Part shown: positions 25,861-34,001 of the stretch, in pieces
How the letters are laid out: every line of letters starts with the position of its first letter
Numbering within the stretch: position 1 is the first letter of the stretch
Origin: Clostridium sp. 12(A)
GTDB lineage: Bacteria > Bacillota > Clostridia > Lachnospirales > Lachnospiraceae
Length of the DNA stretch: 64,000 nucleotides
Assembly: GCA_000526575.1 (NCBI GenBank)
Contig: JAGI01000002.1
Span: forward strand, 806,001-870,000
Direction of reading: 5' to 3'
Notes under the pieces: generated by a model
Told to the model about the DNA's origin: nothing
Seen by the model: the letters and a program-made list of their open reading frames with translations, nothing else
Database searches by the model: none
Translations under genes and position numbers: made by a program

Positions 25861-27603
25861 TTATTCAAAGAGATTTTTTAATTTATCTCCTTTGATATCA
25901 TAAGGACTCCAGTCTATTATAGCAAATTTACCGTTTGTATGCTCATCCACTCTATTAATCCATTCTACCTCATTGCTTGCTTTGGCAGCTAACATTTGAT
26001 TCGATGTCTTTGTCTGATAAATGGAAGAATTGATTATCCACCACTTAGTTGCAATGTTAGCACGTTTCAAATCTTCTTCCAATCTTAAAGCTTCATAAAC
26101 CGGAGTTGCTTCAGCTAATGTAACAATAATTACTTCGGTTTCATTATCGTTACGTAATTTAGGAAGAAGTTTTTTTACTGATTCTGGAATATCACCCTGA
26201 GATCGCTCTATTTCCCGATGATAGTTTTGTGTAGAATCCAGAAGTAATAAGGTGTGCCCAGTTGGTGCAGTGTCAATGACAACAATCTCTTTTTCCGCCT
26301 TTTCAACTATTTGAGCAAAAGCACGAAAAACTGCAATTTCTTGAGTGCAAGGTGAACGTAGATCCTCCTCAACATAGGCTATGTCCTCATCAGTCAATGT
26401 CTCTCTTGCTTTGTCAAGAACTTCCTCCTGGTACTTTTTTAGCTCCGCATGCTCATCAATATGACTCATTGTTATTTTCTGGTTTTCGTCTATAACCAGT
26501 TTAAGATGAGCTGCTGGGTCAGTTGTTGCAAGGTGTACTTTTTCTCCTTTTTCTGCTAAGCCCATAGCAATTGCCGCAGCAATTGTAGTTTTTCCTACAC
26601 CTCCTTTGCCCATTGTGAATATAACTCTTTTATGGTTTTGATATAGGTCATTCACAATATCTGCTAGCCGTGCTATACTCTCCGCTCTCACGATTTCATT
26701 AGATGGTATATAATTATCTGACGTAAGAAATGCTCTAACATTATCTATTCCAGTTATATTATAAGCTCTTAGAGGAATTTGATAAAAATTTAACTGTTTA
26801 AATGTTTCCGATATCTCCTCTAATGCATTTTTTTGCTTATAAAATAAGCTTTCAGAAATGTAATCATCAAAAGTACTAATCAGACCATTGATTATTAAAA
26901 GCTGATTATTTACGCCAATATCAGCAAGTTCTTTCGATGCACGCTCTGCCTCTTTTAGCGGAGATGATTCTGGTCGAGTAACAAGTAATAATGTAGTTAA
27001 TTTATTATTGGAAAGAGTCTCTACTGCCTTTTTATAGATCTCCTTTTTACTTTCCAATCCAGAAAGCTGACCAAGACAGGAGGCTCCATGAGTGCTTTCA
27101 CTAATAAAGTTACTCCATGCCGAAGGCAATTGTAGCATTCTTAGCGTATGCCCTGTAGGAGCGGTGTCAAATATTACGTAATCATAATCTTCCTGGATTG
27201 TTTCATTGGCAATAAAATTAGTAAATTCATTAAATGCCGCAATTTCAACCGTACAAGAACCTGAAAGCTGCTCCTCCATATTATTGATTACAGCCTCTGG
27301 TAGCTTTCCACGATAGGGAGCAATGACACTCTCTCTGTATTCAGCCGCAGCCTGAATTGGATCTAAATTTGCCACAAAAAGATTCGGCACATCTTTGATG
27401 GCAACACCTTTGCTAGTAAGTTCGGCATTAAATACATCCTGCAAATTTGAAGCGGGATCAGTACTTATTAAAAGCACCTTTTTTCCGCTATCTGCAAGAT
27501 TGACAGCGGTAGCACAGGCAGTAGATGTTTTTCCTACGCCACCCTTTCCTGTGAAAAACAGATATTTGGTAAGCGCAATTAATTGCGGATTGAAAATCTC
27601 CAC
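25861..27603 (-). CDS. arsA: Arsenite-transporting ATPase ArsA
   Basis: 580 residues made of two homologous ATPase halves. Each has a deviant Walker A motif, FFTGKGGVGKTS (~residue 15) and FTMGKGGVGKTT (~residue 330), and each a DTAPTGHTLR/L signature. Cysteines in SGSCTVEIAAF and SPCTQEIAVF sit where the As(III)-binding cysteines of ArsA occur. ArsA energises arsenite extrusion through the membrane carrier and receives As(III) from ArsD. GTG start at 27603 is preferred over the upstream ATG at 27627 because GGAGG is 7 bases before it. Last gene of the ars operon. Confidence 0.94.
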   Translation of the reverse strand: MEIFNPQLIALTKYLFFTGKGGVGKTSTACATAVNLADSGKKVLLISTDPASNLQDVFNAELTSKGVAIKDVPNLFVANLDPIQAAAEYRESVIAPYRGKLPEAVINNMEEQLSGSCTVEIAAFNEFTNFIANETIQEDYDYVIFDTAPTGHTLRMLQLPSAWSNFISESTHGASCLGQLSGLESKKEIYKKAVETLSNNKLTTLLLVTRPESSPLKEAERASKELADIGVNNQLLIINGLISTFDDYISESLFYKQKNALEEISETFKQLNFYQIPLRAYNITGIDNVRAFLTSDNYIPSNEIVRAESIARLADIVNDLYQNHKRVIFTMGKGGVGKTTIAAAIAMGLAEKGEKVHLATTDPAAHLKLVIDENQKITMSHIDEHAELKKYQEEVLDKARETLTDEDIAYVEEDLRSPCTQEIAVFRAFAQIVEKAEKEIVVIDTAPTGHTLLLLDSTQNYHREIERSQGDIPESVKKLLPKLRNDNETEVIIVTLAEATPVYEALRLEEDLKRANIATKWWIINSSIYQTKTSNQMLAAKASNEVEWINRVDEHTNGKFAIIDWSPYDIKGDKLKNLFE

Positions 27604-27651
27604 TATAAAACCTCCAGTTATAACCAAGAATAAGATACATATCTATTTTAA

Positions 27652-28023
27652 TTAACAACAATTTCCCCCTGAACATCCGCAGCTACCTGAAGTTTTTGAA
27701 CTTCCTCCCAATATATTAGCCGGAATACCAAGCATACTTGAAAACTCATCATTAGTCGGATATCTTCCAGCTATTACTATTTGCCCGTTCAATATAATAA
27801 TTGGTAATTCATCTACCCCATTCACATTAATAAATTCGTTCACCGTTTTATTTTTAATAAACTCTTGGGGTGAATTTGAAAGATTAAACCGTTCAATTAC
27901 AATCCCCCTTTTTTTGAGCGTATTCAAGATAGTCGAAATCCTAAGAAGCTCTGGATCCACCCCCACTCCACATAATCCGGTTGAGCAGCACATTGCAGGT
28001 TCAAAAATTTGCATCTTGTTCAT
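27652..28023 (-). CDS. arsD: Arsenite metallochaperone ArsD
   Basis: 123 residues. The conserved As(III) site is visible: the CC pair in EPAMCCSTGLCGVGVDPEL plus the third cysteine six residues on. A cysteine-rich tail (SCGCSGGNCC) resembles the extra vicinal cysteine pairs of longer ArsD proteins. ArsD delivers arsenite to ArsA, encoded 48 bp downstream, and can also act as a weak repressor. ATG at 28023 has GGAGG spaced 7 bases upstream. Confidence 0.93.
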   Translation of the reverse strand: MNKMQIFEPAMCCSTGLCGVGVDPELLRISTILNTLKKRGIVIERFNLSNSPQEFIKNKTVNEFINVNGVDELPIIILNGQIVIAGRYPTNDEFSSMLGIPANILGGSSKTSGSCGCSGGNCC

Positions 28024-28128
28024 GATATTACCTCCAATTCAATTCAATAGTTATACTTATATAAATTGAGTTCGCATCAATTTATATAAAAAAGTGTTTT
28101 TCCTCACTGCAATATTACTTTGTAACAC

Positions 28129-28551
28129 CTATAAGCCATTTGACAGGCGTTCTTTTAACTCTAATATGTTGTGTTCAATTTGATTTATTATCTTAAAAAA
28201 TTCTTCATCGTTTTTTTCGGACGGATCTTCTAAGCCCCAATCTTCCCTTAATTTGCAAGGTAGAGCTGGGCACTTTACGTTGCATCCCATCGTAATGACT
28301 ACATCGGGATTTGGAATGTCTTCTAACAACTTGATTTTCTGTGTTTCCTCCATATCAATATCGTACTTTTGCTTTATCAAACGTACTGCATCTTGATTGA
28401 TACGGTCCTTTAACTCGGTTCCTGCGGAACAGCTTTCAAATACATCACTAGCAAAATGCTTTCCTAATGCTTCTGCCATCTGACTTCGGCAGGAATTATG
28501 TACGCATATAAAGGCTACCTTTGGCTTATTAACTGTATGATTTAAACTCAT
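28129..28551 (-). CDS. arsC: Arsenate reductase ArsC (thioredoxin-coupled, LMW phosphatase fold)
   Basis: 140 residues. The P-loop CVHNSCRSQMAEA (C-x5-R-S) near residue 15 is the low-molecular-weight phosphatase active site, and MGCNVKCPALPC with EDWGLEDPSE supplies the resolving cysteines and conserved acidic segment of thioredoxin-linked ArsC. It reduces As(V) to As(III) for export. ATG at 28551 follows AAGGAG at the proper distance; the longer frame to 28605 would run into the acr3 gene. It lies 19 bp after acr3. Confidence 0.93.
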   Translation of the reverse strand: MSLNHTVNKPKVAFICVHNSCRSQMAEALGKHFASDVFESCSAGTELKDRINQDAVRLIKQKYDIDMEETQKIKLLEDIPNPDVVITMGCNVKCPALPCKLREDWGLEDPSEKNDEEFFKIINQIEHNILELKERLSNGL

Positions 28552-28570
28552 GCGTTTTCTCCTTAATACA

Positions 28571-29626
28571 TCAAATTTGTTTAAAGTATTTTTCCTTAAA
28601 AACAAAGGCTAGATTCACTAGACCAATCATGACCGGCACCTCAATTAAAGGTCCAATAACAGCCGCGAATGCCTGATCGGATGCAATTCCAAATACTGCT
28701 ACGGTAACTGCAATTGCAAGTTCAAAGTTATTGCTTGCTGCTGTAAAAGCCAAAGTAACTGTCTGTTCGTAATTTACTCCCTGCTTATATGACATATAGA
28801 AACTAACCAGGAACATGATTGTAAAATAAACTAAGAGAGGAATTGCGATTCTAACAACATGAAACGGCAATTCGACAATGTACTGCCCCTTAAGAACAAA
28901 CATCACCATAATGGTATATAACAGTGCAATTAAGGCAAGTGGTGATATTTTAGGAAGAAACCTCGTTTCATACCATTCTTTGCTCTTGATTTTTAACAAC
29001 CCAAATCTGGTGAGGAAACCCAACGCGAAAGGAATTCCTAAGTAAATTAAGACACTTTTCGCCACATCCAAGATTGAGAAATCAACTACCTGGCCACCCC
29101 AGGACAAACCGAGCCATTTTGGTAATAACGTGACAAACAGGTAAATATATACGGAATATAAAAATATTTGGAAAATAGAATTTAATGCGACTAAAGCTGC
29201 ACAGTATTCATTATCACCTTTTGCAAGTGTGTTCCAGACAATTACCATAGCAATGCAACGAGCCAAACCAATGACGATTAAACCAATTGCGTAATTTGGC
29301 ATATCCGGTAGAAGTAATACGGCAAGAGCGAACATGAGCAACGGACCAACAATCCAATTTTGAACTAAAGAAAGAACCAGAACCTTTTTATTTTTTGCCA
29401 CCTTTCCTAATTCTTCGTATTTTATTTTAGCCAGAGGAGGATACATCATAATGATTAAGCCGATTGCGATTGGCCATGAAATAGTGCCACTACTCATCCC
29501 TTCCAATATTTCTCCTAACTGGGGAAACATAAATCCTACTAAGACTCCAACTCCCATGGTAATAAAAATCCATAGTGTTAGGAACTGATCCAGAAAGGAT
29601 AATCTCCCCTTATTTTCTTTACTCAT
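28571..29626 (-). CDS. acr3: Arsenite efflux carrier, ACR3 family
   Basis: 351 residues with ten predicted membrane helices of the BART superfamily. The conserved cysteine in [13 protein letters not shown] (TM4) and the [20 protein letters not shown] segment with its Asn/Glu pair (TM9) are diagnostic for Acr3. It exports arsenite from the cytoplasm, alone or energised by ArsA. AGGAGG lies 6 bases before the ATG. It is often annotated arsB, but it belongs to the ACR3 and not the ArsB family. Confidence 0.94.
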   Translation of the reverse strand: MSKENKGRLSFLDQFLTLWIFITMGVGVLVGFMFPQLGEILEGMSSGTISWPIAIGLIIMMYPPLAKIKYEELGKVAKNKKVLVLSLVQNWIVGPLLMFALAVLLLPDMPNYAIGLIVIGLARCIAMVIVWNTLAKGDNEYCAALVALNSIFQIFLYSVYIYLFVTLLPKWLGLSWGGQVVDFSILDVAKSVLIYLGIPFALGFLTRFGLLKIKSKEWYETRFLPKISPLALIALLYTIMVMFVLKGQYIVELPFHVVRIAIPLLVYFTIMFLVSFYMSYKQGVNYEQTVTLAFTAASNNFELAIAVTVAVFGIASDQAFAAVIGPLIEVPVMIGLVNLAFVFKEKYFKQI

Positions 29627-29684
29627 AGTATTCCTCCTGCTTTAAGCTACACTTATAAATATTATAATCCATATCAAAACAGCC

Positions 29685-30032
29685 TTAGTGCGAATTGCTT
29701 TGGCAAGAACAAAGATTTTTTGCTCTTACAGCTAAGCTATTCTTATAATCTTCTTGATAACTTGGAATCTCTTTTAAATTCACCTGCAAATAGATCCAAA
29801 GCTCCTTGTTCTTTTCTATAAAAAAGTCACTTAGTTGATAATAGGTCCACTGTGCTTTTTTATAACTGACTAAAATACCGCTACTTTTAAGTGCCGATAA
29901 ATGTCTGGATGCGTTTGACTGTGTCATATTAAGAATAGCTTCTATTTCACAGACGCACATATCCCGTTCCATAAGCAAAGCAAGTATTCTTAGTCTGCTT
30001 TCTTCTGACAGCGCTTTAAATAGTTCTACCAT
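29685..30032 (-). CDS. arsR: ArsR family arsenic repressor (second copy)
   Basis: 115 residues; winged helix with LFKALSEESRLRILALLMER and SNASRHLSALKSSGILVSYK. The inducer site is the CVC pair in DMCVCEIEAIL at the start of the recognition-helix region, the classic ArsR As(III) motif. The C-terminal tail carries CSCQ. It lies between the first arsR and acr3, within the operon; the two ArsR proteins are clearly different from each other. Confidence 0.9.
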   Translation of the reverse strand: MVELFKALSEESRLRILALLMERDMCVCEIEAILNMTQSNASRHLSALKSSGILVSYKKAQWTYYQLSDFFIEKNKELWIYLQVNLKEIPSYQEDYKNSLAVRAKNLCSCQSNSH

Positions 30033-30132
30033 TATTTATCTCCTCCTTGTTAATGTTTATATGCACATATAGGAATATACTATGCATAGTTAAACATTAT
30101 GTTACATTTCTTTTGACTTACTGTAATATATA

Positions 30133-30456
30133 TTATTGGCACGTATTAATCTCTTTTTTATTTTTACATATACAAGCTTCTGAAGGTGTGGTAATACCTT
30201 CCCAAAACTCTTTTACTGCTTCTGTAAGATTTGAATTGTTGCGATAATGCATCCAGGAACCTTCTTTTCTCGATATAACAAGACCAGACTCAGTCAATAT
30301 TTTCATATGATAAGATAGGGTAGGCTGTGTAATTTGAAATGATTCTAAAATGTCACAAGCACATAGTTCACCACATGACAACATTTCTACAATCTTTAAC
30401 CGCGTTTCATCTCCCAACGCTTTGAATACAGCAACATATTCATTATGATTTTCCAT
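30133..30456 (-). CDS. arsR: ArsR family arsenic repressor (first copy, operon leader)
   Basis: 107 residues; FKALGDETRLKIVEMLSCGE then LCACDILESFQITQPTLSYH with the CxC arsenite site in the DNA-binding domain, and a CICKNKK tail. It is the first gene of the ars operon and its promoter is covered by two copies of a 22-23 bp AT-rich repeat, the likely operators. Binding of As(III) or Sb(III) releases it and turns on the operon. Confidence 0.92.
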   Translation of the reverse strand: MENHNEYVAVFKALGDETRLKIVEMLSCGELCACDILESFQITQPTLSYHMKILTESGLVISRKEGSWMHYRNNSNLTEAVKEFWEGITTPSEACICKNKKEINTCQ

Positions 30457-30518
30457 TTTTTCTCTCCTGTCTATGTGAATTCATATTTAGTATTTTCATT
30501 TAGTTATGATTAATATAG

Positions 30519-30567
30519 CATATAGATATATATCAATATAGCGAACATATAGATATTTGTCAATATG
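30519..30567. promoter_or_regulatory. Tandem repeat operator of the ars operon
   Basis: CATATAGATATATATCAATATAG (30519-30541) and CATATAGATATTTGTCAATATG (30546-30567) are near-identical direct copies covering the -10 and -35 of the arsR promoter. Confidence 0.7.
30535..30563 (-). promoter_or_regulatory. ars operon promoter
   Basis: On the - strand TTGACA (30558-30563) and TATATT (30535-30540), 17 bp spacer, ~80 bp before the first arsR. Confidence 0.8.
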
Positions 30568-30610
30568 TTTTTTGCTCTCCGTTTTGCCCAATCATCACAT
30601 TTTTATAATA

Positions 30611-30651
30611 TAAAAACGACAAAACTATACTAATTTGTTTTGTCGTTTTTA
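30611..30651 (-). terminator. Terminator after the PRTase-like gene
   Basis: TAAAAACGACAAAA (30611-30624) pairs perfectly with TTTTGTCGTTTTTA (30638-30651); on the - strand the stem ends in a T run. Confidence 0.75.
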
Positions 30652-30888
30652 GGGTTCTGTCGTTTTCTGTATATCTGTGACAAAAACCTCCCAGGCCAGT
30701 ATTAATAAGGGATCCCTGACTTTCGGAGTCTTCTATTGGTTCTTCTCTACTAATAAATCTCCTGCAGGAGCGTTCTTTTCTGTGCATATATAAATGTGAT
30801 CTATTTCCATGTAGTCAACTCCCTTAATTCTATATTATAAAAATAATATTAACTCTGTTAACGCGTTCTTTTTATAAAATAATTAGTT

Positions 30889-32127
30889 TTAATCATTAGT
30901 TCTTGAAAGGATCAACATAATCTCCTTTATCTTCTCATAAATATTCAATGTTCTTATATTTGCTGAAGGTTCTTTACAATTGCTATTTATATATGAGCAA
31001 TAATCCATTTTATCATAGATCATATTTATTTTACTAAACTCAACTAAATCATACCGAAAATTATAATCTTGTACATTCTTCAGATATTCTATATGTTCCT
31101 CCAGTATTTTAAAATATCTGTAGCAAAGGGGCGTTATAAGATCTATGTCATCTAGTTGAAACGCCGGGTAGTCAGCTTTAAAAATTTTACCCTCCCAATA
31201 ATACTCTAATGCGCAAGTTGAGATTTTTTTAAAATATTTCAACAATTCAATTTTAATAGATTTTAGCGTAATTGCCGTCCCTGTACTATCATCTATCAAT
31301 AAAATATTTGTACTCTCTGGATAGTGATGACTCAACAAATGAACCTGGTCAAGTAAGGATAATTCGCAATAATGAGTATTATCATATTTAGAAAACCTAA
31401 CATATTCATACCCTGCTAAACCGGAACCTTTATTCATCATATTGGTATACTTTTGCATAGATATATAAAATGGTGGTATTAATGCAGCTCCCTGTAAAGG
31501 TGATATAATAATGTCGTGTTCTCCAATATAATCACATAATGCAAAATATGTGACAAACATAATGAGAATATTGTCCATCTCTGAATATTCACGGATATTG
31601 GAAATACTAAGTTCCTTCATATCCATTATAATACTATCAATTAAACCAAGAGATAAGGGTGGAAATTGATTCAATTCCTCATCAAAAATAATTCGAGTTA
31701 TGTAGTCAGTCAAATCTATCAGGTATTCTTTAAGTTCCTTATAATAAACATCATCCAAATTCGTATAAGAGAATATAACACCAACTAATTTTGCTATACA
31801 TGACAACATATATTCCGTAAGTGAGAATATTATATATCTTTTATTATCATACGATAATTCTAAACTTAAAATTATTGGCGCATCTATAACTATATTTTTT
31901 ATTAAGTCTGTTGTCTCGCTTATATCCGTGGAATAATAAGTGTGATTTCTGTTGCAGTAAAACGGTTTTTTTAAACTGAAATATTTCTCTAAAATCAGAA
32001 AATATTGGTTATACTCTTCTTCGAACTTATCTGCCTCAATATACACCTCCCCTGCAAAACCGAACTTATATTTGGATAATATAGTTTTATTTAAGAATGG
32101 TTTTATTGTTTCATATAGGTCATTCAA
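30889..32127 (-). CDS. Unrecognised protein with phosphoribosyltransferase-like motifs
   Basis: 412 residues, rich in Ile, Tyr, Asp and Lys. The N-terminal ~200 residues match nothing I recognise. Residues ~274-287 (NILLIDDSTGTAIT) fit the type I phosphoribosyltransferase PRPP motif (hydrophobic strand, two acids, T-G-x-T/A), and ISPLQGAALIPPF (~209-221) is placed like the preceding pyrophosphate loop. No usual purine or pyrimidine salvage signature and no signal peptide are seen. It is AT-rich, lies in the accessory region and is followed by its own terminator. Possible roles include nucleotide metabolism of a defence or mobile module; this is speculation. Confidence 0.6.
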   Translation of the reverse strand: MNDLYETIKPFLNKTILSKYKFGFAGEVYIEADKFEEEYNQYFLILEKYFSLKKPFYCNRNHTYYSTDISETTDLIKNIVIDAPIILSLELSYDNKRYIIFSLTEYMLSCIAKLVGVIFSYTNLDDVYYKELKEYLIDLTDYITRIIFDEELNQFPPLSLGLIDSIIMDMKELSISNIREYSEMDNILIMFVTYFALCDYIGEHDIIISPLQGAALIPPFYISMQKYTNMMNKGSGLAGYEYVRFSKYDNTHYCELSLLDQVHLLSHHYPESTNILLIDDSTGTAITLKSIKIELLKYFKKISTCALEYYWEGKIFKADYPAFQLDDIDLITPLCYRYFKILEEHIEYLKNVQDYNFRYDLVEFSKINMIYDKMDYCSYINSNCKEPSANIRTLNIYEKIKEIMLILSRTND

Positions 32128-32155
32128 ACTAATACCTCACTAGTTATTATTGCTA

Positions 32156-32343
32156 TCATATAAGTAGATGATCTCTATTTATATCAGTCAGAGGTTCTTC
32201 ATCGAACAAGTATTTGTAATTTCGGCATCTGAAAACTCAGAAAAGATAAACGCTCTATCCGCTTCAGATATACTTTTAAGTACTGGTCGCTCTGCAATTA
32301 AATTATTATTCATACCATCATTTTCTTCCATTATGATATTCAT
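32156..32343 (-). pseudogene. Short coding-like remnant with an apparent frameshift
   Basis: On the - strand an ATG at 32343 opens a 51-codon frame ending at 32188 (NLIAERPVLKSISEADRAFI, then FSEFSDAEI). Around 32205 coding-like sequence seems to pass into the next frame (YKYLFDEEPLTDINRDHLLI), stopping at 32156, just before the PRTase-like gene. It may be a broken small gene or two chance frames. No homologue recognised. Confidence 0.35.
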
Positions 32344-32419
32344 CTGATTATGGGTAAGCGTCTGCTATTTTGATTCAATTGAGTTGATATATTGCAGCAT
32401 TCCTATAACTGTATTAAAA

Positions 32420-32468
32420 ATAGGACTCTCCCACTACTTACAAATGTATATAAGCAGAAAAGTCCTAT
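32420..32468 (-). terminator. Possible terminator after the exported protein gene
   Basis: ATAGGACT (32420-32427) pairs with AGTCCTAT (32461-32468) across a long loop, followed on the - strand by TTTTTAAT. Confidence 0.45.
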
Positions 32469-32483
32469 ATTACGCTAATATAA

Positions 32484-32975
32484 CTAATTCGTATTCCCAG
32501 TGGTTGTATCTTTGTCTTGGAACACAACCCAAAGCGGAAATTCTTTGATTACATTAAAGTTATTATCCCGATATGAAAATCCAAAATAAATAGGTTCATT
32601 TGATATACTATTAAAGTCTTCAGTAAAAAACGGAATATAGCTAACACGGCCATCCTGTAAATCTACCATATAATCCCCTACGACTGTATCAGCAGTACTA
32701 ACTGTCGAAGTAATTAAGGTTGCATTTGTATCTGTTGTTACGATATCAAAAAAATGATACCTGTTTTCACTATTTATTGTAGGCTTCTCAATAACAATTG
32801 CTGGTGTGGTCTGACCACTAATTGTTATATCCTTTCCCCCAATAAACCCCGGAACAATTATCTGATAATTAGTATCTCCCCAGTTAACAGTCTGCTCTTG
32901 AGCAGCACTTGCGGGTAAAATCATAATACAAGCAAGTAAAACTGTTGTTAAAATGACTTTTAATAATTTTTTCAT
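32484..32975 (-). CDS. Small exported protein of unknown function
   Basis: 163 residues. A clear signal peptide (MKKLLKVILTTVLLACIMIL, then PASAA with AxA cleavage near residue 25) is followed by a beta-rich extracellular domain with many Thr, Asn and Asp, no cysteines and no recognised motif. ATG 32975 is preceded by AGGAGGGG at proper spacing, so the upstream start at 33008 is rejected. It lies beside another exported protein gene, on the same strand, separated by ~205 bp. Function unknown; secreted and possibly surface associated. Confidence 0.65.
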   Translation of the reverse strand: MKKLLKVILTTVLLACIMILPASAAQEQTVNWGDTNYQIIVPGFIGGKDITISGQTTPAIVIEKPTINSENRYHFFDIVTTDTNATLITSTVSTADTVVGDYMVDLQDGRVSYIPFFTEDFNSISNEPIYFGFSYRDNNFNVIKEFPLWVVFQDKDTTTGNTN

Positions 32976-33180
32976 ATAAATACCCCTCCTTTTTAAATAT
33001 AGTATCATGATTTTTCTGTAAATTCAATAATTTTCCAATTGCAAACTACTGTTTTTTAGGCTAAAATCGACAAAAATAGAACGTTATATTTAAATGTGGC
33101 TAGAATAATGTCAATAGATGCGAATTTGAATATATAAGCGGCTTCTTACGTTCCCATATTGCCATATAAAGAATAATATA

Positions 33181-33810
33181 TTAATTATGTGTTCGGTTCT
33201 CCTTGTGCCCAGTATTTAAATAATGCACATAATATTCTTTTAAATTATCTCCATATGCAGCTTCTAAATCTTTGTTATTATCTCTATATGTTTTTACATC
33301 AAAATTACTTGACCCTCTTCTCCCCTCAGCCATACCATAATTAACGAAGTGCTCCAGTAAGTCCTGGCCACCGTTTCCTATAGATGCTTGTAAGTCCGGA
33401 TTATTATTATAATAGTAGACTGTTTCAAAAATGAGACTATAATCTTCTATTTTTAGAGTGGGTTCGGTCTTTTTCTCAGAAGTTGTAGTTGTACTTGACC
33501 CAACTGACTGCTTTGAAGACTTTGTTGTAGATGTTCCATTACCATTTTCATAGGGACATACGCCGTTTGGATGTAAATGTGCCTCATAACCATGATGATA
33601 ATGATAACTACCTAAACCACTTTTGTTCTCATAATCATGATGGCCGCCCTGGGAATCTGTTCTTCCTGAATGTGCCTCTGAAACTATAACACCTCCAGAA
33701 TGGCCTGTCTCCATGGTTCCAATGATTAATATTGCTGCAACAAATAAAATTCCTCTTTTCATCTTCTTTGAAACAAATTTGAATTTCTTGTTTGATACTT
33801 TTTTCCTCAT
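33181..33810 (-). CDS. Exported YHYH-domain protein with two C-terminal repeats
   Basis: 209 residues. A basic start and one hydrophobic segment (GILFVAAILIIGTMETG) give an export signal or membrane anchor. Next comes a His-rich YHYH domain (HSGRTDSQGGHHDYEN, SGLGSYHYHHGYEAHLHPNG, VCPYE), likely metal binding, a Ser/Thr-rich linker, and two ~40-residue repeats (YYNNNPDLQASIGNGGQDLL with HFVNYGMAEGRR; TYRDNNKDLEAAYGDNLKEY with HYLNTGHKENR) as in several clostridial surface proteins. ATG 33810 is chosen because GGGGG is 8 bases upstream; two earlier ATGs lack a site. Substrate unknown. Confidence 0.7.
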   Translation of the reverse strand: MRKKVSNKKFKFVSKKMKRGILFVAAILIIGTMETGHSGGVIVSEAHSGRTDSQGGHHDYENKSGLGSYHYHHGYEAHLHPNGVCPYENGNGTSTTKSSKQSVGSSTTTTSEKKTEPTLKIEDYSLIFETVYYYNNNPDLQASIGNGGQDLLEHFVNYGMAEGRRGSSNFDVKTYRDNNKDLEAAYGDNLKEYYVHYLNTGHKENRTHN

Positions 33811-33935
33811 ATACATTTCCCCCATATTTATCCATTTTATAACATCATAACATATGGTTTTTCATATTACAAACAATGAATAAAATATTCAAGTTTCACA
33901 TCTGTTAATTTAACAAAAGAGGATGTAAAAAGAAA

Positions 33936-33977
33936 AAAGGAAACGCACTGCCTATCGATCAGTGCGTTTCCTTTCAA
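33936..33977 (-). terminator. Terminator after the LCP gene
   Basis: AAAGGAAACGCACTG (33936-33950) pairs with CAGTGCGTTTCCTTT (33960-33974), and on the - strand a long T-rich tract follows. Confidence 0.88.
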
Positions 33978-34001
33978 GTATCACGATTAAACTTCTATTC
34001 A

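Larger units (their letters stand above)
30457..30888. other. Intergenic region with ars promoter and a terminator
   Basis: Contains the ars promoter/operators (30519-30567) and a hairpin terminator at 30611-30651. A 75-codon frame on the - strand (30560-30787) runs through both and does not look coding. Confidence 0.55.

Noticed and set aside
30500-30570. CRISPR-like repeat at the ars promoter
   Set aside because: Only two copies separated by four bases and lying on a promoter, which fits operators.
30560-30787. 75-codon frame upstream of arsR
   Set aside because: It runs through the hairpin terminator and up to the ars operator; composition does not look coding.
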